Origin: Sipunculus nudus
Lineage: Eukaryota > Annelida > Sipuncula > Golfingiida > Sipunculidae
Direction of reading: 5' to 3'
DNA: 64,000 bases
NCBI GenBank assembly: GCA_026874595.1
Contig: CM049306.1
Span: 27,893,519 to 27,957,518 of the forward strand
A program made the position numbers and the translations under genes. Positions 1-11,884 of the stretch are shown piece by piece. The notes beneath the pieces are model-generated. The model ran no database searches. It was not told the DNA's origin and worked only from the letters and a program-made list of their open reading frames with translations. How positions within the stretch are numbered: position 1 is the stretch's first letter; each line of letters starts with the position of its first letter.

Positions 1-363
1 TTTAACTACACACGTTTAGTCTTCACAGCTTTCTAGACTGGCCCTGCACCTGGACAGCCGTAAGGTGTGGCTACTTCATTCAAAATTGATGACCATAAAT
101 TCTTGTGAATGTTTTCTTCCAGGATATCTGTACTCTTGACAATAACATGCCTTGCTTCTCATTCTATAAATATATATTACTTGATCACAGTTTTCCAGTG
201 ATTCTAATTTGGATACTTTGTTATGTTTTCACAAACCATCCATTTAAAATTTACATCTACTTGCTTATGTGCTGTGCTTAGGGTAGACAAGTGAACATGT
301 GATCCACACTGTAGTGACAATTCCATACAAAACAAGATATTTCCTGGCACCGCAGGAGCCATA
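1..363. other. Non-coding flank, nothing recognised
   Basis: AT-rich sequence without a convincing coding frame, splice-bounded exon or repeat. It lies downstream of the last visible PDZRN-like exon on the minus strand, so it is either a further intron of that gene or its 3' flank. Confidence 0.5.
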
Positions 364-474
364 GTATCCCCAGACAATTAATCCCCCCCCCCCCTTTAAG
401 AATAGGCCCCCCATCTTCAGCAACAATTAATATCAGACCACACTCATAGAAAAGGGTGACTCTCATGGAAAAGG

Positions 475-1425
475 TCATGACCCCAATTTCAATATACATC
501 ATCCCCTAACCCATGTCTATGTATATGCATAATATAAAAGAAATCTGTCCATTAGTTTTTGACTTATACTGCTCACAGTACTGTTAAGTGGCAATGTTGG
601 GGTATTAAAGGGCACGAAAACAAGTAAAAGAATAACAGGTGACGCCACCTGTTTCCGGTACATGACATTACTATCCAAGATCTGCGGTCAAGTTGATTTT
701 TGGACCAATCAATGCATCCCTTATTGAGATATTAATGATTTTGTTTGATTTTCACCATATATGGCAACATTCAAGGTCAAGGCCACTCTCATAGGAAAGG
801 TCATGACCCCAATTTAAATAAACATCATCCCATAACCCATATCTATGTATATGCATAATATGAAAGAAATCTGTCCATTAGTTTTTGACTTATAGTGCTC
901 ACAGTACTGTCAAGTGGCAATGATGGGGTATTAAACGGCACGAAAACAAGTAAAAGAATAACAGGTGGCGCCACCTGTTTCCGGTACATGACAATACTAT
1001 CCAAGATCTTTGGTCAAGTTGATTTTTGGACCAATCCATGCATCCCTTATTGAGATATTAATGAAATTGTGTAATTTTCACCATATATGGCAATATTCAA
1101 GGTCAAGACCACTCTAACAGGAAAGTTCATGACCCCAATTTATATATACATCATCCCATAACCCATGTCTATGTATATGCATAATATGAAAGAAATCTGT
1201 CCATTGGTTTTTGACTTATAATGCTCACAGTACTGTTAAGTAGCAATTTTGGGGGTATTAAATGGCACGAAAACAAGTAAAGAATAATAGGTGGCTCATC
1301 CATGATCTTCCATCAACTTGATTTTGGGATCAATCCATGCAAGATTTCTTGAGATATTTAAGAATTTATGTGATTTTCCCAAATATTGGACCTATTCAAG
1401 GTCAAGGACACTCTCCTAGTCAAGG
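475..1425. repeat. 326-bp tandem repeat, about three copies
   Basis: The marker 'tcatgaccccaattt' recurs at 475, 801 and 1127, and in altered form at 1426. The spacing is 326, 326 and 299 bp. Each unit carries in order the same blocks: 'cccatgtctatgtatatgc', 'gaaatctgtccatt', 'ggcacgaaaacaagtaaa', 'ccacctgtttccggtacatg' (lost from the third unit) and 'ttcaaggtcaag'. A decayed partial unit continues to about 1530. The two left-hand units are the most alike. Confidence 0.85.
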
Positions 1426-1539
1426 TCATGACCTCATTTTATATAGGCGTCGTACTCTCACCCATATCTATACATATACCAAGTTTGGTAAAGATCCGTG
1501 AAATATTTTTTGAGTTATCGTTCCAACAAGATTTATATG

Positions 1540-1561
1540 CGGCGGCGGCGGTGGTGGCGGG
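1540..1561. repeat. GGC/GGT trinucleotide microsatellite
   Basis: A short run of gcg/ggt/ggc triplets at the right end of the tandem array, inside the element with inverted ends. Confidence 0.8.
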
Positions 1562-1605
1562 ACTGGTATGAAAACATAGTATCCCCCGACTTTGTCTGGG
1601 GATAC

Positions 1606-3950
1606 AATCATTAGCAGTACAACTGCTAAATGAGAGAGGAGTAACAGTACACTGTCCCAAACTGGCGAAACAGACTAATAGTTAAGGCTGCAAATAGATT
1701 GCATATCATGAAATAACTATCAAAGTAACTGATGGGTCATGATGCTCAGCTGAGTAGTTTCATTCAGGAAGGAGGTTTGTAATCACAGAAAGGCTTAGTT
1801 GCAGGACATTGGATGAGCTAGCAGGAATGAAGAGGTGACTAGGTAATAATGTCAGCTGCCAAACTGGACACTTTTATCATTACAAAGTGATGAAAACACC
1901 TTTCCTGCTATGGTACATAGCTGTTTTATTTATTTATTTTTATAAACCTTCAAATGGAGCATTTCAAAAGTTCTATATAAGAATGAAACTGGATCAAATT
2001 CTTTTAGACTACCACAATGAACAAGTTTTGTGACCGGACCATTAATTCTCTTTGATTTTCTAGAGGCTTCTGGGGACATTTCAAAACCATTAGATAAATA
2101 ATGTAACACTTTTCTGATCATTATCTTTTCTTTCACCAGCTGCTGACTGTGTAGAAGATGTGAAACCCACTACAAGAATAATACTTTGTCACTGACCCAC
2201 AAGACTTCTGGAATGGCTTCTGATATCTAAGACTAATAATCAGAAATTTATGACAGTAAAATATTTCTATATTTATCAGCCTAAAAATTACAATAAAACT
2301 TGTGTAAAAAGGAAAAAATTACCATTAGTCTCATAAAGCTTTCAAGATGGACATGAAAAACCAACTTCAAGGCAACCTATGCATTAATTAATGAGAAATT
2401 GTTCTTTGAAAGAATTTTTCTCAGAAAGACTAATTGCAATGTGATTTCACAAATAACAATTCTAAAAAACTGATTAACTGAGGCCAACTTTGTTTGAGCT
2501 TTGCATTTTTACAGAGACCAGCTGTAGATGAGGTGCCTTCAGACTATTGGTCTGTCTTTAATTTGTCAGAAACCAATTTAAAATTTAAATAGTTATATTG
2601 GTGGCAATTCACACATGAATTATTGAGAAAGTAGTTCTTTGTAACACTTTTTATTCTAAGTGGCCAAATGTTAAGGAAATTTCACATTTCTTTTGGATAA
2701 TACCATTTAATGACATTTCTGAAGAACTGGTTGGGCTTATTTTATCCACAATCTGCACACTGACACAAGTCAAGGTGTAAACAAGCAAATTCAAAGAATT
2801 TATATCCTGCCCTTCTGCCTTCAAGTCTAGGATGATTTTAAAGTCTGTGGTGACTATGTGTAAATAGTTTTAACCATGCTCAACAGATGGTAGCACCTGG
2901 CAGTTACTGCAAAAAATTCAAGTCATTATGTCCACCACTAGTGACACATGTTGGTGATTAGTGAATCTAAATGTGCTGATTCATCATATCAGAAATAAAT
3001 ATCATATTGTATTATTTTCTTGTGAGACAGACACTCCAAAACCAATCCAAACCAAGGTAAGCAGGAGAGCAATCACTGTCCCAAATCTGAATGAAATCTG
3101 ATAGTATTTAGGAAAGTTATCACACGGAAACTAAAAACCTGACAAAACGACAGAGGGACAGACAGACAAACCCAAATCAATATCTCCAGTTCCTTCCAAT
3201 GAAGCAGGGTACAATAAGACATTATTCCAATGATTCAATGCAAAATGTTAAGGAACAAGTTGGGTTTGACTTTAAGAAGTGTCTTCAAAATCAGGCGTTT
3301 TTAAAAAAAAAGAAGTGAAGATCTGGAATGAGGATTGAGTTGGGCATTTCCTAGAGATAAGCCATGGGCACTCCTTTTCCAACAAATAAAGAAGTTGTAT
3401 AGATCGAGAGAGGGCCTGTTGTATGACAAATATTGTCAATGAGAAATTGATAAGAGTTTGAGTACTGGTATGTCTCAATCTTGCAGCTTGCAGAATATGT
3501 TATATTGTTAACTAATTCCAAGTTCCAAAGGACCTCTCTGGATTACAAAATTCTACCTCTTTTCAAAACTGTTCCCAGTTAATGATTATGATTGAACAGC
3601 CCCTGCTAGGGCTCACAAGCATGACCTATAAAAAGCATAAGAAATTCAGTTTACAAAGTGTTATTCATTAAAAACAATGTTACATTGATTATCAACTACT
3701 AGAAAAAAAACTGGGCAACTCTATTTATTTAGATATTTCAAGTATACCTGTAGTCATCAGACTGACAAGCTTACCTGTTGACTATGGTGTGTAACAGGTA
3801 GACAATGAGAATGAACCATGTTTGATGATTAATATGTGTACCTTGATGTCTTACACTAACCTATCCTAAGTCTGAAATGTGATACAGGTAGATGAAGAAT
3901 GACCATTTAACAGCATTTATGTATAGTCTATATGTGTACACCTGACTTAC
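1606..3950. other. Non-coding stretch downstream of the last visible exon
   Basis: Sequence between the repeat element and the 3951-4064 exon. The donor at 3950-3949 (GTAAG on the minus strand) means it begins as an intron of the PDZRN-like gene. I looked for the next conserved C-terminal segment on the minus strand and found no splice-bounded frame resembling it. The short open frames here are AT-rich and look like chance. Confidence 0.55.
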
Positions 3951-4064
3951 CTGTAGTCTATGATGTACAGGTAGACCGGGGTGATGACGAGGATGAACCA
4001 GCAGGTTGTGATGTAGATCTCCCTCCAGTAACATGGACTGGTCCTCCAGGAAACCATCATCAGT
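3951..4064 (-). CDS. PDZRN3/4-like exon: conserved acidic segment after PDZ2
   Basis: An internal exon of 114 bp (38 codons, phase 0 at both ends) with acceptor TTTTACAG and donor CAG|GTAAG. It encodes residues 254-291 of the model that starts at 46319. Its beginning, T-D-D-G-F-L-E-D-Q-S-M-L, matches the D-E-G-W-L-E-D/D-D segment that directly follows PDZ2 in vertebrate PDZRN3 and PDZRN4. The vertebrate exon is about the same length. The second half differs: it is histidine-rich (seven His in the last 24 residues), where vertebrates are Glu/Met-rich. Function of this linker is not established. The next exon, expected to carry the serine-rich and C-terminal regions, is not in the window. The plus-strand open frame over this interval is a shadow. 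Confidence 0.8.
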
Positions 4065-5896
4065 CTGTAAAACACGGACATCACGTGATCAACCCCGATT
4101 CACAGGACCATCCACAGATATAAATACAGCAAAAACCCTGCTACCATAACCACCTTTGGGGCCGGTCAAAGTGGTTGCTTTATTGGGATGGTTGTCAAAG
4201 ACATTTATGGAAGGTCATCATATGCTCGTTCTGATCTAAAAATAGAGGTCATCACAGCAAGCTACTGGTGTCAGTGGGATGGATGTCAGAGCGGAGGTTA
4301 CTGTATCACCAGACTCCCTTGATAAATCATGATAACCATGAAGACACCAGTAAACAATAACATCCCTAACATACATGCAAATATTCTGGATTCTTAAACA
4401 CTACTATTTGGACCTGAATCATTTGTGTTATTCCACTAAAAGTGGCTTTAACTGTAAGTAATTGTCTCAAGCCCTGTTTCAACGCTGTTGACATATGCAT
4501 GGCTCTGTAGTAGACATTATGTTTTTTTGTTTACATATCAAAGTAAAATAGCTGTTATTTGCACAGTAACCCTTATATACATGCATAAGTGCATTAACCG
4601 GTTGAGAGGAGGGACTTTTATATTAATGTGTGAGGAAACAAAACATTCCTGTAAACAAAGTGTTTGCTTCAGAAAAATAGTGATCACAAAATAACGAAAG
4701 AGAAACGAAGAAAAAGCTTTGAAATAAAATCAATGAAACAATGAATACATATATTACCATGGCTGAAATTTGAGCATAAAGTGCTTAAGATATTTTGAGT
4801 GCTTTGTCCTTATCCAGCTGCTAATATGAATATATAAGGAATAATTTGACATTTTCTGTTTGTATCCCAAATCACACAGAAATGATAACTGGATTATTGT
4901 ATGAGGGTAATTAAAGTATCATGATCCTAAATGCAACCACATAATGTGTTTAATTACAAAAGAACTCTCATAACAGATGTGATGATGGTACCATTATAAG
5001 GAAGGAAACACAAGACTCTAATATTAATGATGACTAGACCTTACTGACAGACCAGTACCATGAATTATCAGGCCTTTCAATTTCAGTGGGAGCATATTAT
5101 TCAATCATACAGACAAAGCCAAGTGACTTTTTATACTTCAGTCAAAACATTTTATTTAATCATTACATCATGTTTATTAGAGGTAATTAACCTGATTAAT
5201 ATTCAGTGAGCAATAATGCCATTACAGAAGATTCATGGTCCAGCCTGCATTTACTTTGTCATTAAGACCAGACCATAGCTTCCCTGATGACTGATCCACA
5301 GACAGACTGATGAGCCCCTCCTGTTGCTGTGCGTTTTAGATCCAAACAGATCAAGCTAATATATCAAATATGGCCCATGGACATGGAGGCCAAGCCTGGA
5401 AGGAACGCTCACTTCCTGGCCAGTGATAAATGACTGCACCTGAGTCAGACTTCCACCATTAATTAATTCAAGACACCTCTTCTACACAGATTCACCTGCA
5501 TCAGTTCTCAGTAATTACACTGTCAGCTATCTCTCCTGTTTAATACTTACCTGTAATGATTATTAGTCTTTTCCGTTCACAAACAACTCCAATAAAAGAA
5601 ATTTATGCTAAATATACATCATATATATGTAGTTATATTCATGCTAAGCATCAGTGTGATTTGTCAATCATGATGAACTGGAGAAGTTAGTTGTCATATT
5701 CCCCTCTAGATGGCAGCATATGACATACATAATATGCTTAATAAAATCACACATTCCCCCTCCAGAATGTAAGTTTTTTCTCTAGGTTAAACTTCTGTTA
5801 GAACCTAACATTATTTTCCTTCAAATTTCAGCATGAATAAATACAGGATTTCTTCCTATATCTATATCAATATTTGCCAATAATGAACACCTGCAT

Positions 5897-5938
5897 ATAG
5901 TAAGCATTTACAAGATGATAGTAAGCATTTACAAGATG
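5897..5938. repeat. 21-bp perfect tandem duplication
   Basis: The unit atagtaagcatttacaagat plus a final g occurs twice back to back. It is a simple local duplication inside an intron. Confidence 0.9.
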
Positions 5939-8848
5939 CTAGTTTTAATAAATGTATGAAATCTTGATGAAAATGCTACTTGAAAATTACCTATATGTAT
6001 GTCCTATATGTATGTATGTTTAACTCTTCAAAAAAAAGCATGGCCAAACACTGCTGTGTTACGGTTACTTAAAATGATCAGATTTTAGTATTCAATATAT
6101 CCTGAGGGTCTGTTTGTCTGTTTTTAATGTATAATGTTCAGCAATTAATGATTTGCAGTCTTTGTTTTAATATTTCTTTTCAACCACTGTGATGTCTTAA
6201 AATATCATTTTATGTAATGAACCCTGAGAACCTACTGCTTTACATATTGTTTAAGTTAATACAGGTGAGCCTTGAGTTTTATTCCCTCAATAGACTCATA
6301 AAGCAAAGCCCTTATTTCATTATTCCAAGATAAAGAGAACTTCCACCAAAGGTTAGGCATCCAGTGCTGATTAACAACACCATAAGCCTCACATTGTCTG
6401 TGACTGTACTTCAGCAAATCAAACAAGTTTCTACCAGCAAAATGACGGCTGACACAACTAAAGTACACAAGTATATAGCCAGGTCATAGAAGGGCAAGGT
6501 AGCCGTAGTGAGGTACTTGTCTCGGCCAGACCTAGCAAATGTTGATTTGACTGTAAGTAATATGACTGTGTGGAAGAACGTTCAATTTGTGTAAGTGCAG
6601 TGAGATGCTGCTTTAATGGTGCCAAACACGAAGTTACGAGCAAAGTCAAGTCGTAGAATAAGAGGTCCGCTGCATGTAATGCTGCAGCAGTCTGTGCCTG
6701 CTTCCCTCAATCTCATGCTGTCTCAGTCAGACCTGTGCTTCATTACAGTCTGGTCGAGCCAGTTAGATGCTGCCAAATTAAATAGTATTACAGGTGTGCC
6801 TCCTAGCATCGCTTGCGCTTTAATGCTGCCTGCGGACTACACCCATTGACATTAACATAAAAGGCAGACTAGATTGCAGGTTGCTAAAGAGGATGCTGTA
6901 CCTAACATCAATGGCTTCCACATGATAGCCAGACACCAAACTAATTTCAGGTTATGAGAACAAATGCAGCCAGCAGCAATACAAGAAAAACTCCAGCTTC
7001 ATTGGTTCTTATATCAGAAGACGCACCTCCCTCACAAAGGCTACCTGTAACTACAGGTAGCATAATCATGTAACATTTGACTGTCATAAAATATCTCTAT
7101 GCACCAACTGCTCCCCCTCCAGTGACCTAAGTTGGCCCCAATTTAGTGCGATTGTATCTGATTGTGCACTTCAAAGAAAGCCGCCTAACAGCTCATGATG
7201 CATACAAAGCAGTATCATACTGGCCTGCTCAAATTCATCTCCGTTTCTCCACTCCTTTAACTCTGATGCATATATTATACTATTTCTTTCTGGCACTAGT
7301 TTTCCCCAAAGAATGTCTTCAATGGTTTGGTGATCTTAATTGAAAACACTACTTGCAAATATAGTACTTATACATGTGGCATCAGTATATTCATTCTGAT
7401 TTCCATTTCACCAAATGTCTACTGAACAAAGGGCCTATGAAACAGTGGAATGATCAGCACATAATTTATTTATTAATTACAGTTAACTTACAAAAGAATC
7501 TTACACACAGTAGTGAAGACTGAATTTACAGCTAAATGATATAGGTATGTATAATGCCCTATAATCATCTTGTCACTGTAACTGTTATAACAATGTGTGG
7601 GTGAGTCAGAGTGTGTCAGTGAGTGAAGTGATTGCTGTATAATTATAAACTCAGGGTGAAAGAAAAAGTGATAATAACTGCCAAGGGCTACAATTATACA
7701 ATAATATGATTTCAATCAAATATATCCCCACGCAGGCTTTATGCCATGATGAATGTACATCTGATATGTGCTCTGGTTGAGTAACAATAAAACATTTTAA
7801 TTCCCTGTTAGTTTCATCTGCCTTATAACCAACTATACCCAGATTTTTCAAATTACATGAAATGTATATTATGTTATATATATTTATATCATATCAAAGT
7901 ATTTTATAAAAGATTAGATTAATCTGGAAGAACTACATATTCTAGTGTATTTTGGAACATAACTGAGTATTCCAGATGAAAAGGTTAACAAATGTCTGGA
8001 ATGCAAACAACAAATGTTGCGTGAATTTTTTTGTACTTTGTGTATATTTAGGTTCAACTAAAAAATACAAAAGGTGTAAGGTAGGAGGAGGATACTAAGG
8101 TTTGTTGTTACTTGCATGGCCAACATGAGCGCTGAAATAAATGAGTCCTACATCAAAGCACTTGACTGACCCCAAGACAGAGTGTCTGGCCCCAGGTGCA
8201 GAAAACCCAACAAAAACTCCAGGTGCTACAGAAGCCAACAAAGGCCCTGCACTTACTATCTATTGTATGGCATAGAATATATTTCATGGAGTAAACTCTC
8301 CTCAGTTTCTCCCTCACTTCAAAGGCTGTATGAAAACCAGGCACTTGACTTGCCCCTCCATAAAAAATGAGGGGTGTCATCAGGTTTCCCTTTGGTGAAC
8401 CGTTACAGACCAGATCCATGGCTACCACATGTATGAATCTGTCTTCATTCTGTGTACAGTTATCTATCACTCCCCTTACACAATATATATCAGAATCGGC
8501 TGGTGATCAACTGTGTATTTTCATTTATATCTTATTTCTTTGTATATGACTATGACCATTGTGCTGTGTTGCTCTCTTTACTTCCCATTTCCTTGACTAT
8601 ATATATACGTATATATATTATAGTAGGATCAATTTTCATCTTCACCAAGGAGGTCATGTTTTCACCCCTGTTATGAGATTAAGTATAAACAAATGAACCT
8701 ATTTCAAAGAAACTTTGTGGAGGTGTGGGACATAGCCAGTAAAACCCCCATTTTGTTTTTAAAGTGCAGAAAAATGTAACCTGTTTGACCAGTAATGATT
8801 TTTACTTCAGGCTATGTCTATACTTCAATGGCCTTAAATAATTGTTAT

Positions 8849-9117
8849 GGCTGGAATGGCTAAACTTCTAAGATTTGTATTCATTTTGAAGACTGGATAG
8901 ACTTAATGCCTTTGACTTTAAATGGTTTTTAAGGTTGGAATGGCTAAGCTTCTAGGACCTGAGATGGTTTTTGAGGATCAGGCTGGAATGTCTACATGTC
9001 TAGGACTTGTAATGGTTTTTAAGGTTGGAATGGCTGAATGTCCAGGAATTGCTGATGGTTTCAGGGCTGGAATAGGTTACGATAAGGGTCCTGTAATGAT
9101 TGGTGCAGCTGTCCAGG
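8849..9117. repeat. Degenerate minisatellite, ~42-bp unit, about six copies
   Basis: The motif gg(c/t)tggaatggct...tctagga recurs at 8849, 8933, 8981, 9023 and 9065. A decayed unit lies near 8891 and another at the 3' end near 9095. Spacing is 42-48 bp. Units share 'aatggtttttaaggttggaa'. Because 42 is divisible by three, a frame stays open through the array, which explains a 76-codon open frame here. This frame should not be read as a gene. Confidence 0.8.
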
Positions 9118-11788
9118 AAAACAAAAAGAACAGCAAGTTCAAAATACCATAGAAACATATATTGAGGTCAAATGGTTCAGGCTGTTTTTTTACAGTAAAA
9201 TGGGAATATTAACCCCTGTCAATGATCACATACCTTACATTTGTAAATGAAATGTATGACAATCTGGTGTTCATGTAAAAATAAACCTATTCAGACAGCC
9301 AGGTGATCATTCCTGGTGAAGTCACCTGAGTATACAGACACTTAGTCAAAACAAAGCTTGAGTAAGCAGGGAGTGAAGATATGTAATACCATAAACAAGA
9401 TGATGTCAGGTAATTTCTGGAGATTGGATGGTGACTGTGTGGTATTAGGAGGCTGGAGAAGTCATTCCTGGGATCTCCAAGAGGACCAGCACACCTGGCC
9501 TGGATTAGACTAACTGTTCATCTCTGATATCTCACCATTACCCAACCATAAGCAATCAGCAATCTAAAGCAGTATCCATTGCTGCCAACCAATCAAGCCA
9601 CCAGGAAGGTCTCCTGCTTCAGTCGGTGAAATTGATCGTAGAAGCAGTGCTAATACCCGGGAGATGAGAAAATGGAAGCATGGTTGGTCATAATGTGTTG
9701 AGAGAAGCCATGACCATGCCCAAGGGAAATATCATTGTCAATCTTCATTCAAACTCTGTGATTTATGACTTGTCTGTCCCACGGCTCCCCGATTACCTCG
9801 CTGCTTGCTTCTCTGTCTCTCCACGGCATTCATTTGCAGACCATTTCAGTCAATTATTGGTTGCCCTGTGAGTGATGTTGCTTGTTCCACAAACAGACAA
9901 GAGTCAGGTCTTCTTGGGTCTTGCCATAAAATTTCACCTGCTGATCACGTTGCTCGTAATCTCTAGCATCCTGTAGATCTTGTCGCAGGAAAGTAACATC
10001 ATCCCCCGGATTTCATCTTACATACAAAACAGGATGTTTCTCAGTAGCCTGTCTATCATCATCCCCCTCGCTTGATTAGCTCCGGATGATAGGACATCCA
10101 GGAACCGGATACCCCTTATTAATGCCATTTAATCATCCAGTAGAGTTGAAAGTAATACTCTGGTTACAATCTGAACAGACTGTCAATCATGCCACTGGTA
10201 ATCCTTTTATCTTACTAGGTATCAGTGACTGAAGTTGAGGCATATCAGCCTTCCCTTTCAGTAATGAATCTACCTTTAATAATACCTGTCATTTAATGGC
10301 TATACCTGGAAAACTTCCTCTGATCAAACAAGTGCTGTCTCATGTTTCCTGCTACTTATTCAGCCTCCCTAATGTCTTTTCTTCATCCTATTTGTTACAC
10401 ATTATAAATATAATGGTTTGCATTTTATACCTAATATGCAATAATTAATGCTGTGTTATTTTGTAATACAATAACTAGAACTATATATTTTAAATGACTG
10501 CATGGCACTACAGTAGAAGGTGACAGGTATCATCTGAGTAGACAATATACACTATTAAACCCATGGATATGTGAAGCTCTAGTAACCACATATCAAGGTC
10601 TTAACCTTTTACCTTCGGACCTGGACATTCAGCTTCTATTTGTTTGGTCTGTACATAAACAAAGCTTTCTGCAGGGGGTGCTTCCAGGGTTGAGAAACTG
10701 ATTTCTATTAGAGGGACTGACTGATTGGATGCTTAACTGACACCAGAACAGCTAAGCTGCTTTGCCTTAGGTGTATCTCACCAGGGCCCAATTGCAACAC
10801 CAATCAAATCTATCTTGTCTTCTGGCTATTTTTCATTCTATGTAATGGTCCAAGTGCAGTGCTATGATCTTTCTATGTTAAGTGGAATAATGTGACCTTG
10901 CCTAGAGGTCAGACTAGAGAAACCCTTACAGATAGGTCAGGCCTACCCAGATTTGAAGTGGGTAGGGCAGACTGGGCTGTTCCCCACAAGCACCTGTTTT
11001 GCTTGGCCAGCCTTGGACTTCACATAATTGACCCTTGCTAGCATCACAATAATTACAAGGGGCCATTGCTGGGGCTGCTCCTTGAGCACAATTCATTGGA
11101 AGATTGATATACATGTAGAGCCCATACCAGCCATTCCTAGAGGAGTACACTGCCTGGTTCTATCACAAGAGTCCAAGATGAATGGTTACTGGGACTATAC
11201 ACACGGTTAACTCCCTGACCCCCAGGGATCCTCACAGCTTTACCTCCATGAACCTCCTGTCTACCAGTGAATCCAAGAAATACAGAGAAGAAGGCTGCAT
11301 CTTCTCCCAGAATGTCAAAGCAAGGATATTTTAGTGACTCCTGAAAAATTTTCTGTTATTTATGACATTTAAATAAATATACGGGTATTTTAAAACCTAT
11401 GCCAGATAAAGTACTAAGGGCTGGTGATATATGTATAACTCTGTAAGTGTATGTATTTCTGGTGTTTGTATATGTAAATTTTACTGGAATATGAGCAAAA
11501 TAAGCTAATAGATCATGAGCTCAGGTACATAAAGGTGCAAAGTCTTGGGACACTGTGTATATACATAATGCTGATCCTGTGTGATGCTGCTGCATGCAAT
11601 AATAATATATTATTATCAGCATCCGGTAGAGAGTGTTACCTTCAGGGCATCGTCCTGACCTTAAACAGCATCAAAGCTGTGACATGTAAATCAACATGAT
11701 CCCATACAGGCCCCAGGTATGTCATTATGCAGCTCATCTCCTTCACTAATGAGGCCCGCATCAGGTGAGGGCAGGAAGGTACACTTAC

Positions 11789-11884
11789 CTGGACTTGTCT
11801 GGCGAGTAATAAGGTGATATTGGATCGGCTTTCACTGAACAGTCGTATTGCTTGCTCTCTGCTATGTACATCAATTCCATTTAT
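11789..11884 (-). CDS. PDZRN3/4-like exon: C-terminal half of PDZ2
   Basis: A 96-bp exon (32 codons, phase 0/0) between acceptor TTTTTTCCAG and donor CAG|GTAAG. It starts I-N-G-I-D-V-H-S-R-E-Q-A and ends L-L-L-A-R-Q-V-Q. This gives the strand following the D-Q-I-L-Q turn, helix alpha-B (S-R-E-Q-A-I-R-L-F) and the last beta strand of the second PDZ domain. The sequence closely follows the I-N-G-(I/V)-(D/E)-V-x-x-R-E-E-A segment of vertebrate PDZRN3, PDZRN4 and PDZD4. The first residue of helix alpha-B is Arg rather than the His typical of class I PDZ domains, as in the vertebrate members. It corresponds to residues 222-253 of the model. Open frame continues past the donor for 50 codons but without family similarity, so the splice is preferred. 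Confidence 0.93.

Larger units (their letters stand above)
364..1605. mobile_element. Non-autonomous repeat element with short inverted ends and internal tandem array
   Basis: The left end reads GTATCCCCAGACAA (364-377). The right end (592-605 past position 1000, that is 1592-1605) is its exact reverse complement, giving a 14-bp perfect inverted repeat 1.24 kb apart. Just inside the left end is a run of about 13 C. The interior is a 326-bp tandem array (475-1425 plus a decayed partial copy), followed by a GGC/GGT microsatellite. A copy of 'catagtatcccc' also precedes the right end in direct orientation, so the right end itself forms a hairpin. There is no transposase frame, so it would be non-autonomous. 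The layout of array plus microsatellite recalls the 'pearl'/Helentron-like elements known from bivalves. A MITE or foldback relative is the alternative. No clear target-site duplication was seen. Confidence 0.6.
4065..11788 (-). other. 7.7-kb intron of the PDZRN-like gene
   Basis: Intron between the PDZ2 C-terminal exon and the post-PDZ2 exon, read on the minus strand. It contains a perfect 21-bp tandem duplication near 5.9 kb, a CpG-containing patch around 6.6-6.85 kb with no usable frame, the 42-bp minisatellite near 9 kb and a coding-like interval at 8257-8449 discussed under findings. Otherwise nothing was recognised. Confidence 0.75.

Noticed and set aside
3932-4123. 63-codon plus-strand frame over the post-PDZ2 exon
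   Set aside because: The minus strand has proper splice sites, the expected phase and family similarity; the plus frame has none.
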